Below, piece after piece: positions 28,501-36,991 of a DNA stretch of 64,000 nt. The notes under the pieces were generated by a model. It saw only the letters and a list, made by a program, of their open reading frames with translations, was not told the origin of the DNA and did no database searches. The DNA is from Tenuifilum thalassicum. Its GTDB lineage: Bacteria > Bacteroidota > Bacteroidia > Bacteroidales > Tenuifilaceae. The stretch covers positions 2,402,581-2,466,580 of the forward strand of contig NZ_CP041345.1 of assembly GCF_013265555.1 (NCBI RefSeq). The letters are read 5' to 3'. Made by a program: the position numbers and the translations under genes. Numbering within the stretch: the first letter of the stretch is position 1; each line of letters opens with the position of its first letter.

Positions 28501-30089
28501 TAATAAGCTTTTAAAGCATAGGTATATTCACCATCTGCCAATGCTGTGTCCTTATAGGTTACAATAGATGGAGAGCCAATAGAATCTACAAGAATTGAAT
28601 TTCGATAAAGCAAGTATCCTTGTAATTTGGGGCTTTCATCCGCTTTAATCCCTGTTACAGCATCCTTAACAATGTACCGCTCAAAGTTTTTAGTTGATGT
28701 TGGGTATTTAAATGCGTTAGACCTATTATTATTTTTAGAGTTTTCATCATGTCCGATATAAATCTTTGTATACAGTTCATAGCCAACATCATTTGATACA
28801 AAATTCTCCCATTGTTTGGTATCTGAATTCCAGACAACTGTATGAATGTTCTCTGGTGAATTAGCCATAGCTAAAGCAGTTGGGGTTCCATCGGTAGAAG
28901 GAGTAGATATAACCAGTAAAAACGGTTCGTTTATTGTAATAGGGCTAGGTAGTTCATGCTCGGCCGCAACCATGTGAAACGCTGGTAACAAAGGCGATTC
29001 GTATATCAAGGAGTTATCAGAGCATTTAATAATCTTAAATTTAAAATCGTCGTTTGTCCAAGGAGATGAGGAACTATTAAAAAAGACAGTACCTAACTTA
29101 TAAATTGTTATAGGGAAGCTAAAGTCAAGATTTGCATCATCATACTTTGTAGCTATATCTGTTAAAGTAAGCACCAAATTTTTACATGCTGAAACATTAT
29201 CGACATAACCATACCAGTTTGGAATATTAGGTTTTTCCCAAGTTAGTTCAACCTGATTACCATCGGCTTGTGCCGTTAGGTTTTTTGGTGCGCTAAAGTT
29301 TTTAACTTTTATATATCTTTCTTTAACCAAACTATCTTTCCCATAACTGTTAGCTGCAATCAAGGTTACGGTAAAGCTACCAGGTTGAGTAAACTTCACC
29401 CTGGGATTTTGCGAAGTAGCTGATGTGTTATTGACAAATTCAAAGGATTCTGGTACAATTTTCCACTCCCACTCTGTTGGTAACAACGACGAATTATCTG
29501 AAAATTGGACAACCTCCCCAGTGAAAACGGAGGTTTTGTCGACGAAAAAATCGACTTCAGGGGGAGTTGAGATTGATTTGACTTCAAACAAATAATCCTC
29601 TGCCTCACCATATTCAAAACTTCCACATGCATTACTATATGAATCATGTGCACTACCAGAATCATATAAGACAATGCGTAAACGGACCTTATTCCCCTCA
29701 TAGTCTGCAGTGGGAACAAGTGTAGCCTGGCCTATTCCTTCTTTACTCTCTTCGCCTGTAAATGTGACATTTAGCTTTTCTTCAGCAGAAAAGATGCTAT
29801 CTGCATTCCAATCTACATAAATTTCAAGAACATCAGTAGATGCGTAACTTGCAGTTTTAATGGTCAGAGGGTACTCCTCTCCAATATACAATACAGCTGG
29901 TAATGATAATGTGTAATCGTGGTACAAGTCTGAACCAGAACTGTTATCAACTTTACCAAATTGCACCTCCTTGATATATTCCCAATCCGATTTTTGTGCA
30001 GTTACACTGCAATACTGCGAATAAGCATTAAAACCTAAAAAAAACGCCAGAATAAGGAAAAAAAAACTTTTACCCTTCATAATAATCAT
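25506..30089 (-). CDS. T9SS-secreted clostripain-family (C11) cysteine protease
   Basis: A 1527-residue exoprotein. A signal peptide (the likelier start is the second Met, MKGKSFFFL) is followed by a GEVED-type domain (about 40-170), a PKD domain (about 178-262), a jelly-roll region, a choice-of-anchor D-like domain (about 550-655), the C11 protease domain (about 660-1040), a second PKD (about 1048-1135), a choice-of-anchor J module (about 1160-1330) and a T9SS sorting tail (YPNPVGRNSALTLK). The catalytic pair of clostripain-like enzymes is visible as His771 in MWDHGDG and Cys821 in GFDVCLLG. Enzymes of this family cut after basic residues. It sits between two other T9SS exoproteins on the same strand, downstream of a terminator hairpin. 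Confidence 0.9.
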   Translation of the reverse strand: MIIMKGKSFFFLILAFFLGFNAYSQYCSVTAQKSDWEYIKEVQFGKVDNSSGSDLYHDYTLSLPAVLYIGEEYPLTIKTASYASTDVLEIYVDWNADSIFSAEEKLNVTFTGEESKEGIGQATLVPTADYEGNKVRLRIVLYDSGSAHDSYSNACGSFEYGEAEDYLFEVKSISTPPEVDFFVDKTSVFTGEVVQFSDNSSLLPTEWEWKIVPESFEFVNNTSATSQNPRVKFTQPGSFTVTLIAANSYGKDSLVKERYIKVKNFSAPKNLTAQADGNQVELTWEKPNIPNWYGYVDNVSACKNLVLTLTDIATKYDDANLDFSFPITIYKLGTVFFNSSSSPWTNDDFKFKIIKCSDNSLIYESPLLPAFHMVAAEHELPSPITINEPFLLVISTPSTDGTPTALAMANSPENIHTVVWNSDTKQWENFVSNDVGYELYTKIYIGHDENSKNNNRSNAFKYPTSTKNFERYIVKDAVTGIKADESPKLQGYLLYRNSILVDSIGSPSIVTYKDTALADGEYTYALKAYYSPSGESVFSNSVTVTVDNSPADIKVVYSNAEIKNNGSLKFPSNVEVNTSRTINLLIKNVGRSELNIDNISLSNDLFEVVDTPAQSISQGQSTELQIKFSPVADGPQSCVVTIATNDPNENPFKFTVNAIAGMAQWTWMIYMLEDNTGLDGVKDINELEVAGSVEGLVNYVVLWDAQNDENDGVWYIKKDSKGFNRTLVSDKIPTDFGVDFNMSYASTLTKFLNWVKDNYPAKHFGLTMWDHGDGIFKSGSALPSIDKGFVGTMKLWQMSDALEGFVQDIGHKIDVIGFDVCLLGQIETAYQFKDLAKYVIASEKTEPGDGWDYANSFQALTDDPYLKSDSIAKIICSTYASSYRPNGSAYEASSTQAVVSVDSLVQVLVPKLDDFANVLIQNVTNYKSEIKSIKDNTYAAPGSTAPLDNPEHRDLGHFAKLVVASSSLPDDLKDAAKKMLSAYEKTVILHEYSNEENANSTGMKIWFPEEVLNSGSATLFYTKPKDYIKFGETKWLDFLKAYQNPPVTEPPKAIFEISATEVAVNNVVVLKDQSLQSPTEWEWTITPSDGVTFQNSTTSQSQNPNVVFTKTGYYTVGLKVTNAFGTDDTVRVNVVKVTNPQLEQLGELKAEVDKNNVRLSWSSEAMFSNDDFESYETFSTSFGAWKQVDRDGSETYGIDGYSWNNAGYTGSFIVFDGNKTTPALQGWVTPSGSQALACFDAITPPNDDWLISAKINVKQGDSLSFFACSLNDNYGLERIQVGISTTGREPEDFTMVSQSPYIEVPATWTKYKFDLAEYVGKDIYICIHVVSNDSWCLFLDDISVGGSEGTSTSRNKMLSVPNSIIRKKAKGNSSINVKNEPSGYLVFRDGSVIAELGNDVFDYTDTGVEPGKYYYYVKSFTIQDGDTLYSTPTNYVEVNIWPTAINAEHASKLQLYPNPVGRNSALTLKVDEVASRWEIYSLSGELKYFGMMDGKQAVVNIPNLVPGCYLIKLYGSRQVYVNKLFVQ

Positions 30090-30120
30090 TTTACAAAATC
30101 AATTTTAAGAAACAAGAAAA

Positions 30121-30146
30121 TACCATGGGGGTATTCCCCCATGGTA
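30121..30146 (-). terminator. perfect hairpin terminator between two exoprotein genes
   Basis: An 11-bp perfect stem (TACCATGGGGG with CCCCCATGGTA) and a 4-base loop, followed on the minus strand by TTTTCTTGTTTCTT. It lies 16 bases after the stop codon at 30163 and separates that gene from the C11 protease gene. Confidence 0.8.
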
Positions 30147-30162
30147 TAGCATTAAACCTAAC

Positions 30163-33100
30163 CTACCTTTTTACAAACCTAGCAGTGTAAACCTTATCGT
30201 CTTGCTCTAGTTTAAGGATGTAATACCCAGCCCTTAAATCACTTACGTCAACCAAACCATTATTAACCGTTACGTCTTTAATTACCTTGCCGGTAATATC
30301 AAACACTTTTGCTTTAAATGATTGTGATGAAGTTGTTGTATTACATCTAATGTTGAGAATATTGGTAGCAGGATTTGGGAAAAGTTCAACCTCTTCAGCA
30401 AATACGTTATCAACGCCTTGAGGTTGCCTTTCAGTTACTGTTACATTATCAAGAACTAAAACATACTGATTAGGATCGGAGAAAGCATGCATACCAAAAT
30501 GGAAAGTAGAAGTTTTTGAAGGAACAAATGTGGCCGTCACCTTAACCCAAGTTTCCTCCTGGTCGACATTTGCAGCAACAAGGCTATCGGTCATTGCTTC
30601 AATAGTTTTATCCTCACCAACCCAAACAGAGATTTTCTCATTATAAACCAGGCCAGTTGTGAAATCCATCATTGTATGAATGTAAAACTCAATTTTATAC
30701 TCATAACCTTCCTTCATGGACATTGGAGGGGTAAATAGCCATTCGTCTTTTGGGTTTGTTATATGAAATGGCACGTGCATTGCACCAAAAGAGTTATCCT
30801 GAGTAAACCCCTGAACGGCAGGAGGATGATTTACCACATCCCAAGAGATTCTATCGTTATTTGCATCAATTATTGTCCATCCGAGTGGTTTATCGAGCTG
30901 TCCATTATAATTAATAGTTTTATCAAAAGTTTCGGTAAACGGGAATTCTTCTACTAAAGGATTAGGCATGGTTTTAAAAGTCCATATATCTGGATTTTGG
31001 CACTCACCATATTCATTTAAAGAAACAACCTTCCAGTAGTAAGTGGTATTAAACTCAAACTTGTCTGCTGGAACGAAATAAGTAATTTCAGATTTGCTTA
31101 GCTCAATACCATTAAGCACCTCATTGCAAGCAGTTGTAGTTCCAAGGTACAATTTATATCCATTAGTATTAGATGAACCAGCAGCCCACGATAAGGTTAA
31201 TCCATTATAAACATCAACGCTATCGGACTCATCGGCAGGCTTACCAATTACAGCTGGCTCTGGAGGTCCTAAAGTATTTGGCTCCCATGCAATATCATCA
31301 ATTCTTATAGTTGGATAAGGGAATGGAGTCTTTGGTGACCAACCACCAAACATAAAGCCAATATATGGTTGGGTAGTACTCGACTTAAAGGTAACGCTAT
31401 ACTCAGTATAATCTTCTGAAAGTTCAATTGTTTTTTTAGGAATAAAAGTTTCAGGATCTTCAGGATCGGTGAGCACACCTACAACTAGTTCTAAAGTGTA
31501 ATCTGATGCTCCTTTTCGTGCATAGAAGGTCAACTTATTTAAATCATAACCAATAACTCCAGGGCTAACCAAAATAACTTTATCTAAGGTGTCTGAACTA
31601 TTTATTCTTACCATCTTCAACGAGTTTGGCATGGAGTAAACATCAGAATAAGAGCTTGTAACAAATATATTCTGCACAATATCGTTTGATTTTGACGATA
31701 AGATAGTACTCCAACCAGATGGAATTTCTTTGTTAGCGTCGAAATTTTGGAAGAACTTATTTACAGGTTCAATTGCAACCCCATGGCACTGAACTGTAGC
31801 ATTGCCCGAGGCACCATTAACACTAAATATCAAGTTATTATCAAACTCACCAATCTCTGTTGGTTTAAAATAGATTAAAGCGGTATCCTGTTCACCAGGT
31901 AGAATTGTTGTATTAATATCGCAATAGAAAGGCCCATCGGAAGTTGCACCATTAATTACAAGATTGCCTGTGCCATCGTTACGTATTATCAGACGTCTGG
32001 TTCTTCTTCCAGCAGGAACAATCGTATCAAAGTCAAGTTTGTCTACTTGTAGAGAAATTACAGCATCGGTAGGTATAGCTTCAACCTTAATATTATCAAT
32101 AAAGAAAGGCCGAGCCCCCATGCTGTTCAAACACTTATATCGCCATCTGAAATAAACATTATTACCCTGAATGTTATTCAAATCAACACTGTTATAAACG
32201 TATTCATTAGAACTACTCTCAAAACAAAGGGTATCAAGGGCAGTCCAAGATTTCTTTCCATCTACAGATACCTCAAGGAAAGTACTATCCTTGCCAGAAA
32301 CTTTTTCCTTAACTTCATAATCGTTTTTCCACCAGAAGCTAACCCTCATATTACTAGGCAAGTTAAACCTAGGGGTCATCAAATAGTACTCCCCAGTTGC
32401 ATAAGCACTAACATAAGCAGAAAAACGCCCCTTATATACATTTTTGTTACTTTTCATGCAGTACCAATAGTTGGTCCACTCCCAGTCAGATGAATCTGGA
32501 TAATTATTGTTAATAACTGCAGAAAGGGTATCAGGAGAATCAGGATCTATTGTACTAACCCAATAATCTTCAAAATCTTGCAGATAAGGAAAATCAGAAA
32601 TAATGTTTTGAGTAGTAAAGTTGTAAACACTGGATTCTACCTGTGAGGTTGCATTTTTAGCAACAACTTTCCAATAGTACTTGGTTTTAGGGCTAAGCAA
32701 TTCTGTTAAGGTATAGGTATAGTCTCCAGCGTCTGTTACAGGCTGATCTGATGCGATTTTATCAAGGTTATCAGGATCTGTGCCTAGGTAAAGGTCGTAG
32801 GTAGTAGTATTTGCCCCGAGGGTAAACTTAAAATGAGTATCTAAATCAACTTTAATAGCCGCAGGTTGTGGTTCAAGCAGGTTTGGCACAACAGGTTCTC
32901 CATTAGAGTCGTAGTAGAACCTTGCATTAACTCTTGTACCACTGGGATAAGGTTCATATCCGCTATCTTGGGGTACTGCGCCATCGGCGCCACGCAGTTT
33001 AACCTGTCGTAAGCCATTGGTAGTACTTGCAAATTTCAGATTATGATTTTCCGAACCGCTACTATTCTCCCAATGAATAGCCAAATTACTTACCCCGTCG

Positions 33101-33522
33101 TATTCAAAAGGAGTTTGAAAAGTAATAACATGCCAGCCGAGTTCGCCATAATGCAGGGTCCCTTCCCAAACGAGTGTGTACCCGTTGTAGTTAGGGTCCT
33201 CATAGGTCATGCTTGGCCATTCATCCCTGTCGGCAGGGATATGCTTAATCCAAAGCTTTTGATTAGGCAAATCAAAGTCGGCATTCCATTGAGTTAAATC
33301 GGCATTGGTATTATTAAACGCAATAGCCTTAATGGTTTTAGCACCACCGAGCTCCTCTGATGTAAAAATGATAGAGGTATATGAAAAGTTCCAACTTGTG
33401 TAACATGGCTGATTGGTTTGAACATTACCATCGCCAATCTCCACAAAAGTCAATTGTGCCCCCACATCTAAAGAGAAGCACAACACCATGAATAAAAAAC
33501 TCAATTTGTAAAAAAGTTTCAT
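30163..33522 (-). CDS. large T9SS-secreted choice-of-anchor J/fibronectin III protein
   Basis: An 1119-residue exoprotein with a signal peptide (residues 1-22, ending DVGAQ). It contains fibronectin III-like units with the YYWKVVAKN or YYWKVVSLN strand (about 215-305 and 755-850), three choice-of-anchor J-like jelly rolls (about 310-485, 590-745, 855-1030), a choice-of-anchor D-like stretch (about 490-585), and a C-terminal type A sorting domain (FPNPATNILNIRC, AGYYILKLEQ). No catalytic residues are recognised. It is the first gene of the three-gene exoprotein cluster and has a good promoter upstream. Adhesion or ligand binding is inferred. Confidence 0.83.
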   Translation of the reverse strand: MKLFYKLSFLFMVLCFSLDVGAQLTFVEIGDGNVQTNQPCYTSWNFSYTSIIFTSEELGGAKTIKAIAFNNTNADLTQWNADFDLPNQKLWIKHIPADRDEWPSMTYEDPNYNGYTLVWEGTLHYGELGWHVITFQTPFEYDGVSNLAIHWENSSGSENHNLKFASTTNGLRQVKLRGADGAVPQDSGYEPYPSGTRVNARFYYDSNGEPVVPNLLEPQPAAIKVDLDTHFKFTLGANTTTYDLYLGTDPDNLDKIASDQPVTDAGDYTYTLTELLSPKTKYYWKVVAKNATSQVESSVYNFTTQNIISDFPYLQDFEDYWVSTIDPDSPDTLSAVINNNYPDSSDWEWTNYWYCMKSNKNVYKGRFSAYVSAYATGEYYLMTPRFNLPSNMRVSFWWKNDYEVKEKVSGKDSTFLEVSVDGKKSWTALDTLCFESSSNEYVYNSVDLNNIQGNNVYFRWRYKCLNSMGARPFFIDNIKVEAIPTDAVISLQVDKLDFDTIVPAGRRTRRLIIRNDGTGNLVINGATSDGPFYCDINTTILPGEQDTALIYFKPTEIGEFDNNLIFSVNGASGNATVQCHGVAIEPVNKFFQNFDANKEIPSGWSTILSSKSNDIVQNIFVTSSYSDVYSMPNSLKMVRINSSDTLDKVILVSPGVIGYDLNKLTFYARKGASDYTLELVVGVLTDPEDPETFIPKKTIELSEDYTEYSVTFKSSTTQPYIGFMFGGWSPKTPFPYPTIRIDDIAWEPNTLGPPEPAVIGKPADESDSVDVYNGLTLSWAAGSSNTNGYKLYLGTTTACNEVLNGIELSKSEITYFVPADKFEFNTTYYWKVVSLNEYGECQNPDIWTFKTMPNPLVEEFPFTETFDKTINYNGQLDKPLGWTIIDANNDRISWDVVNHPPAVQGFTQDNSFGAMHVPFHITNPKDEWLFTPPMSMKEGYEYKIEFYIHTMMDFTTGLVYNEKISVWVGEDKTIEAMTDSLVAANVDQEETWVKVTATFVPSKTSTFHFGMHAFSDPNQYVLVLDNVTVTERQPQGVDNVFAEEVELFPNPATNILNIRCNTTTSSQSFKAKVFDITGKVIKDVTVNNGLVDVSDLRAGYYILKLEQDDKVYTARFVKR

Positions 33523-33559
33523 AGACTTTAGTTTTAGATTATTAAATTTTTAACCCTAG

Positions 33560-33590
33560 CAAATCTATTGGTTAAAAATCGGCGCATCAA
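33560..33590 (-). promoter_or_regulatory. promoter of the exoprotein cluster
   Basis: On the minus strand TTG (33588-33590) is followed after exactly 20 bases by TAGATTTG (33560-33567), a full match to the Bacteroidota promoter. The ATG is 38 bases further on at 33522. Confidence 0.65.
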
Positions 33591-33606
33591 TGAGGGGATT
33601 CCCTCA
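33591..33606. other. hairpin between divergent promoters
   Basis: TGAGGG, a 4-base GATT loop and CCCTCA form a short perfect stem, followed on the plus strand by TTTTTAATT. It lies upstream of both divergent genes, so it could be an operator or a weak plus-strand terminator; no gene upstream needs one. Confidence 0.3.
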
Positions 33607-33633
33607 TTTTTAATTATCCCCTTAATATTTTTT

Positions 33634-33641
33634 TATATTTG
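33634..33641 (+). promoter_or_regulatory. -7 promoter element for the TPR kinase/regulator operon
   Basis: TATATTTG, a perfect -7 match, lies 26 bases before the ATG at 33668. The -33 region has no TTG. Confidence 0.45.
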
Positions 33642-33667
33642 TGAGTTTTAGAAATTAAGCATATCAA

Positions 33668-35878
33668 ATGACTAGAATTCAGAGACACCTATTCATACTA
33701 TCCCTATTACTACTTTTTGGATTGGCACAAGTCAGAGCAGCCAATCAGGATGACAACCCGAAACGTGAAATAATTGAGATTAGTCGACTAATCTCAATGT
33801 CGGATTCATTAATAATAAAATCACCCAAACAAAGTCTGGCATTAGCAAAGGAAGCCTTAAAAAGGAGCAAAAAGATTAATCAAGCACAGCTAGTTTGTCA
33901 CTCATACCTCAATATAGGTATTGCACTCCGTTTTTTAGGCATGAACCAGCAAGCGCTTGACACGCTTTACAAGGCCATACCCATTTTAAATAAGATAGAC
34001 GACACCAAACTAATTGCAAAAGTATTAAACGCAATTGGTGTTGTACATTACCAGCTAGGTCATGATACATTATCAATTGAAGCTTACAATAAATCGTTAG
34101 AACTTAGCCATAAAATTGAGGATATAAGATCCATTGCCGACATTCTTAATAACATGGGAGTGCTATACATGAGGATAGGAGATTATCCAAGAGCAATTGA
34201 TGCATACATGAAGTGCCTGTACTACGACAAGTTGCTAAAAAACACTAGCGGTATTATTTCTAGCCTCAACAACATAGGGATGATTTATCAGAACATGAAT
34301 GAATACCCCAAAGCCCTCTCCTATTACAAAAAAGCTATCAAGCTGGCAAGAGACAACAGCGAAGAAGCCCTTATGGGATCAATCCTGAATAATTTAAGCC
34401 TGTCTTACTACTACACTAACAAGCTCGACAGCTGCATTCATTATGCAAAACTTTCCAATAAATATTTCAGTGGTGCTGGCCAAAACAATCAAATGCAGGT
34501 AAACTATACAAATTTAGGACTTGCCTACGAAAGCAAAAACATGCTGGATTCGGCCCTCTTCTACTTTCATAAAGCTCATATCCTCTCACTAAACCAGAAC
34601 AACCCGTATCTAATTTTCAACTCATATATAAACCTAAGTAACATATACATTAAGCTTGGCAAAACACAAGACGCGTTTGCGGCAATTAAAAACAGCCAGA
34701 ACTACCTTTCATCCCTAAACGACAACTCTTTAAAAAGCAAGTTATTTTTAACCTATGCTAACCTATACTCATCTACAGGCAATTACAAAAAAGCCACCCA
34801 GTACCTTTACAACCTCATATCATTTCAAGATAGTCTTATAAGACTAGAGAAACTAGACAAACTAAACAAGGTAGTTTCTGAATACGAATCAGAAAGAAAG
34901 AAGCAACAAATAGCCCTTCTGAGCCTTGACAAAAAATTTGACGAAATCAAGTTAAAAGAGACCCGATTTAAACTCTACCTAGTAGTTGGGATTAGCGCAT
35001 TCGTTCTTTTGTTGCTTTCAATAATTCTGGCATTATACATCTCGCTAAAGAGAAAGAACAGAATTTTATCTGAGCGGAAACAACTAATTGAAAAGCAAAA
35101 CAAGATACTTGAGCAAAACAACCATGAATTAAATACACTAAACCGATTACTATCGGAATCGCAACAGGAGCTTTATACATCAAATAAAACAAAAGATACA
35201 CTCCTAGGCATTTTAGGTCACGATCTAAAAAGCCCTATCCAACAGCTAAGCATATTACTTGACAACATAGACATTAAGAACCCCAACAAAAACACCAGTG
35301 AACTTTTCCAGCAGGTAGCAATATCAATTAAATCGCTAACAATGCTAATCAACAACCTTTTAACATGGGCACAATATCAGCACGATAAACTTAAACTTTC
35401 GCCCGAGGTAGTTGATGTAGGTGAGCTAATCAATTTTAACATTGAACTTTTCAAAAACCACCTAACACAAAAGGGTATTTCAATTATTTCAGAAATCGAT
35501 GATAACCTTACTGTTGAAACTGATAAGAACATGCTTGATTTCATCATTCGGAACCTATTAAACAACAGCATTAAATTTTCCTACACAAACAGTATCGTTA
35601 ATATTGATGGCTACAACCTTGCAACATGCATAGAAATTAAGATCCAAGATCACGGCATTGGAATGACAGAAAACGAAATCAAAAGCCTACATAAAGGGCT
35701 GATAACAAGAAGAAAAGGCACTACAAATGAAAAAGGAACCGGGTTAGGGCTAAAGATGTGCTTTATATTTGCAAAGCTCATGGGAGCAGAAATTAAAGTG
35801 GAAAGCCAGCCAAATCAAGGTAGCACATTTACAATACGAATACCAAACAAAACAAGCAATGAAAATTCTAATAGTTGA
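33668..35878 (+). CDS. TPR-repeat sensor histidine kinase paired with a response regulator
   Basis: A 736-residue kinase: a signal peptide ending near residue 24 (AQVRAAN), tetratricopeptide repeats over residues about 60-400, a coiled coil, one transmembrane helix at about 438-460, and HisKA plus HATPase_c domains. The phosphoacceptor is His518 in ILGHDLKSPIQQ; the N box is NLLNNSIKFS, with DHGIGM and GTGLGLKMC following. The last 20 bases overlap the start of a NarL-type response regulator gene, so the two form a two-component pair. It is divergent from the T9SS exoprotein cluster, which makes that cluster a candidate target. Confidence 0.9.
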   Translation: MTRIQRHLFILSLLLLFGLAQVRAANQDDNPKREIIEISRLISMSDSLIIKSPKQSLALAKEALKRSKKINQAQLVCHSYLNIGIALRFLGMNQQALDTLYKAIPILNKIDDTKLIAKVLNAIGVVHYQLGHDTLSIEAYNKSLELSHKIEDIRSIADILNNMGVLYMRIGDYPRAIDAYMKCLYYDKLLKNTSGIISSLNNIGMIYQNMNEYPKALSYYKKAIKLARDNSEEALMGSILNNLSLSYYYTNKLDSCIHYAKLSNKYFSGAGQNNQMQVNYTNLGLAYESKNMLDSALFYFHKAHILSLNQNNPYLIFNSYINLSNIYIKLGKTQDAFAAIKNSQNYLSSLNDNSLKSKLFLTYANLYSSTGNYKKATQYLYNLISFQDSLIRLEKLDKLNKVVSEYESERKKQQIALLSLDKKFDEIKLKETRFKLYLVVGISAFVLLLLSIILALYISLKRKNRILSERKQLIEKQNKILEQNNHELNTLNRLLSESQQELYTSNKTKDTLLGILGHDLKSPIQQLSILLDNIDIKNPNKNTSELFQQVAISIKSLTMLINNLLTWAQYQHDKLKLSPEVVDVGELINFNIELFKNHLTQKGISIISEIDDNLTVETDKNMLDFIIRNLLNNSIKFSYTNSIVNIDGYNLATCIEIKIQDHGIGMTENEIKSLHKGLITRRKGTTNEKGTGLGLKMCFIFAKLMGAEIKVESQPNQGSTFTIRIPNKTSNENSNS

Positions 35879-36527
35879 TGATCATCCAATTTTCAGATTG
35901 GGCATAATAAGCGCCTTTGGTAACAGTTCTAACTATACTTATTTTGAAGCATCAACTGTAAAACAGGCCCAAGAAATTCTTTTTACCAATCGGGTCGACA
36001 TAGCTCTGCTTGACATAGACCTGCCTGATGGAACTGGCATTATACTGGCAAAATATATTTGTAAAAACCAACCTTCGTGTAAAATAGTATTTATTACCGC
36101 TCATACCAACAATAATAGCATATCCGAAATCCTTGATATTGAATACGATGGCTTTTTACTAAAAGAGAATGTAGCAACAGAACTTAAAGCATGTATAGAA
36201 AAAATCAAAGGCGACGAAAAATACTTAAGCCCTGAATTTGAAGCATTTCTAAAAGAGAAACACAGCACGTTAAGCAGAATCAAAGAGGTAAAAAGCAAAA
36301 TCAGCAGGTTAACCAAAAAGGAGAAACATGTACTTGCAATGATTGCTCAAGGGAAAAGTACTCCACAAATAGCCGAAGAGTTATTTAATAGTATTAAAAC
36401 CATTGAGAACCATAGAACCAATATTTGCAACAAGTTAGAAATCAGCGGTTCAAATAACCTCATAATTTTTGCACTTGAAAATAGAGAATTAATAGATGAG
36501 GAACTTCCGAAGCAACTGGATGAGTGA
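35859..36527 (+). CDS. NarL/LuxR-family response regulator
   Basis: A 222-residue regulator beginning MKILIVDDHPIFRLG. The start at 35859 is chosen because the receiver domain begins there; an open frame extends further upstream but lies inside the kinase gene. The phosphoacceptor is Asp52 (LLDIDLPDG), with the conserved Thr in ITAHT and Lys in LLKEN. The C-terminal LuxR-type helix-turn-helix is at about 155-215 (LTKKEKHVLAMIAQGKS, TIENHRTNICNKL). It should be phosphorylated by the overlapping TPR kinase and act as a DNA-binding transcription regulator. Confidence 0.92.
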   Translation: MKILIVDDHPIFRLGIISAFGNSSNYTYFEASTVKQAQEILFTNRVDIALLDIDLPDGTGIILAKYICKNQPSCKIVFITAHTNNNSISEILDIEYDGFLLKENVATELKACIEKIKGDEKYLSPEFEAFLKEKHSTLSRIKEVKSKISRLTKKEKHVLAMIAQGKSTPQIAEELFNSIKTIENHRTNICNKLEISGSNNLIIFALENRELIDEELPKQLDE

Positions 36528-36747
36528 CAACCAAGAAAAGATCATTCTTTTCTGAGGTTTCATTAACATTTATTCAGTAACAGGAAATCTTTGTAAAGCC
36601 AACAAAAACCACAAACAATTTATTTGGGGGCTCATGGCAAAAATGCAACATTCAACTTATAGACTAATGCCTTTAAAACCATTTCTATCACTACAAAAAA
36701 TACTTTTTTCGCTATTCAATTTTACATACTTTTTCCAACGAACATGG

Positions 36748-36867
36748 CATTAAAAAATAAAGACGGAACCGAATGTGCGGCTCCGTCTTTACACCCTAAC
36801 TAACCTAAATCAACTAAACCTAACCAACTATTAACCCTAAAACCTATACTATAAAGTTTACTTTTAT
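36748..36867 (-). ncRNA. candidate small RNA with its own promoter and terminator
   Basis: On the minus strand, TATTTTTG at 36872-36879 matches the -7 consensus. About 75-110 bases downstream is a hairpin with a 9-bp perfect stem (AAAGACGGA and TCCGTCTTT at 36759-36767 and 36782-36790), extended by a mismatch and three more pairs, followed by TATTTTTTAA. The interval has no open frame and contains repeated TTAGG-like units. It starts over 120 bases after the stop of the neighbouring gene, so a separate transcript is plausible. Confidence 0.35.
36759..36790 (-). terminator. Rho-independent terminator of the candidate small RNA
   Basis: The stem AAAGACGGA/TCCGTCTTT is followed on the minus strand by ATTTTTTAA. 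The plus-strand side lacks a T-tract, so it works toward lower coordinates. Confidence 0.6.
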
Positions 36868-36906
36868 AACGCAAAAATAGCTGGTTAGTTTCATAAAATT
36901 TTCATC

Positions 36907-36934
36907 AAAAATGATGATTTAAAACATCATTTTT
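36907..36934. terminator. AT-rich bidirectional hairpin
   Basis: AAAAATGATG and CATCATTTTT pair over 10 bp around an 8-base AT loop. It lies 58 bases past the stop of the minus-strand gene at 36992 and could be its terminator. Confidence 0.35.
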
Positions 36935-36991
36935 AGAATACCTATAAACACTGACTATCAAGCGTGTATGTTTTAAAACAGTAGAATTTTT

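Larger units (their letters stand above)
36528..36991. other. 464-base gene-free stretch with hairpins and a candidate small RNA
   Basis: No protein-coding frame is supported here. It contains a hairpin with a minus-strand T-tract (36748-36790), an A/C-rich plus-strand stretch with repeated AACCTAA-like units (36791-36850), a minus-strand -7 box (36872-36879) and an AT-rich 10-bp hairpin (36907-36934). Bases 36528-36740 show nothing I recognise. Confidence 0.6.
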
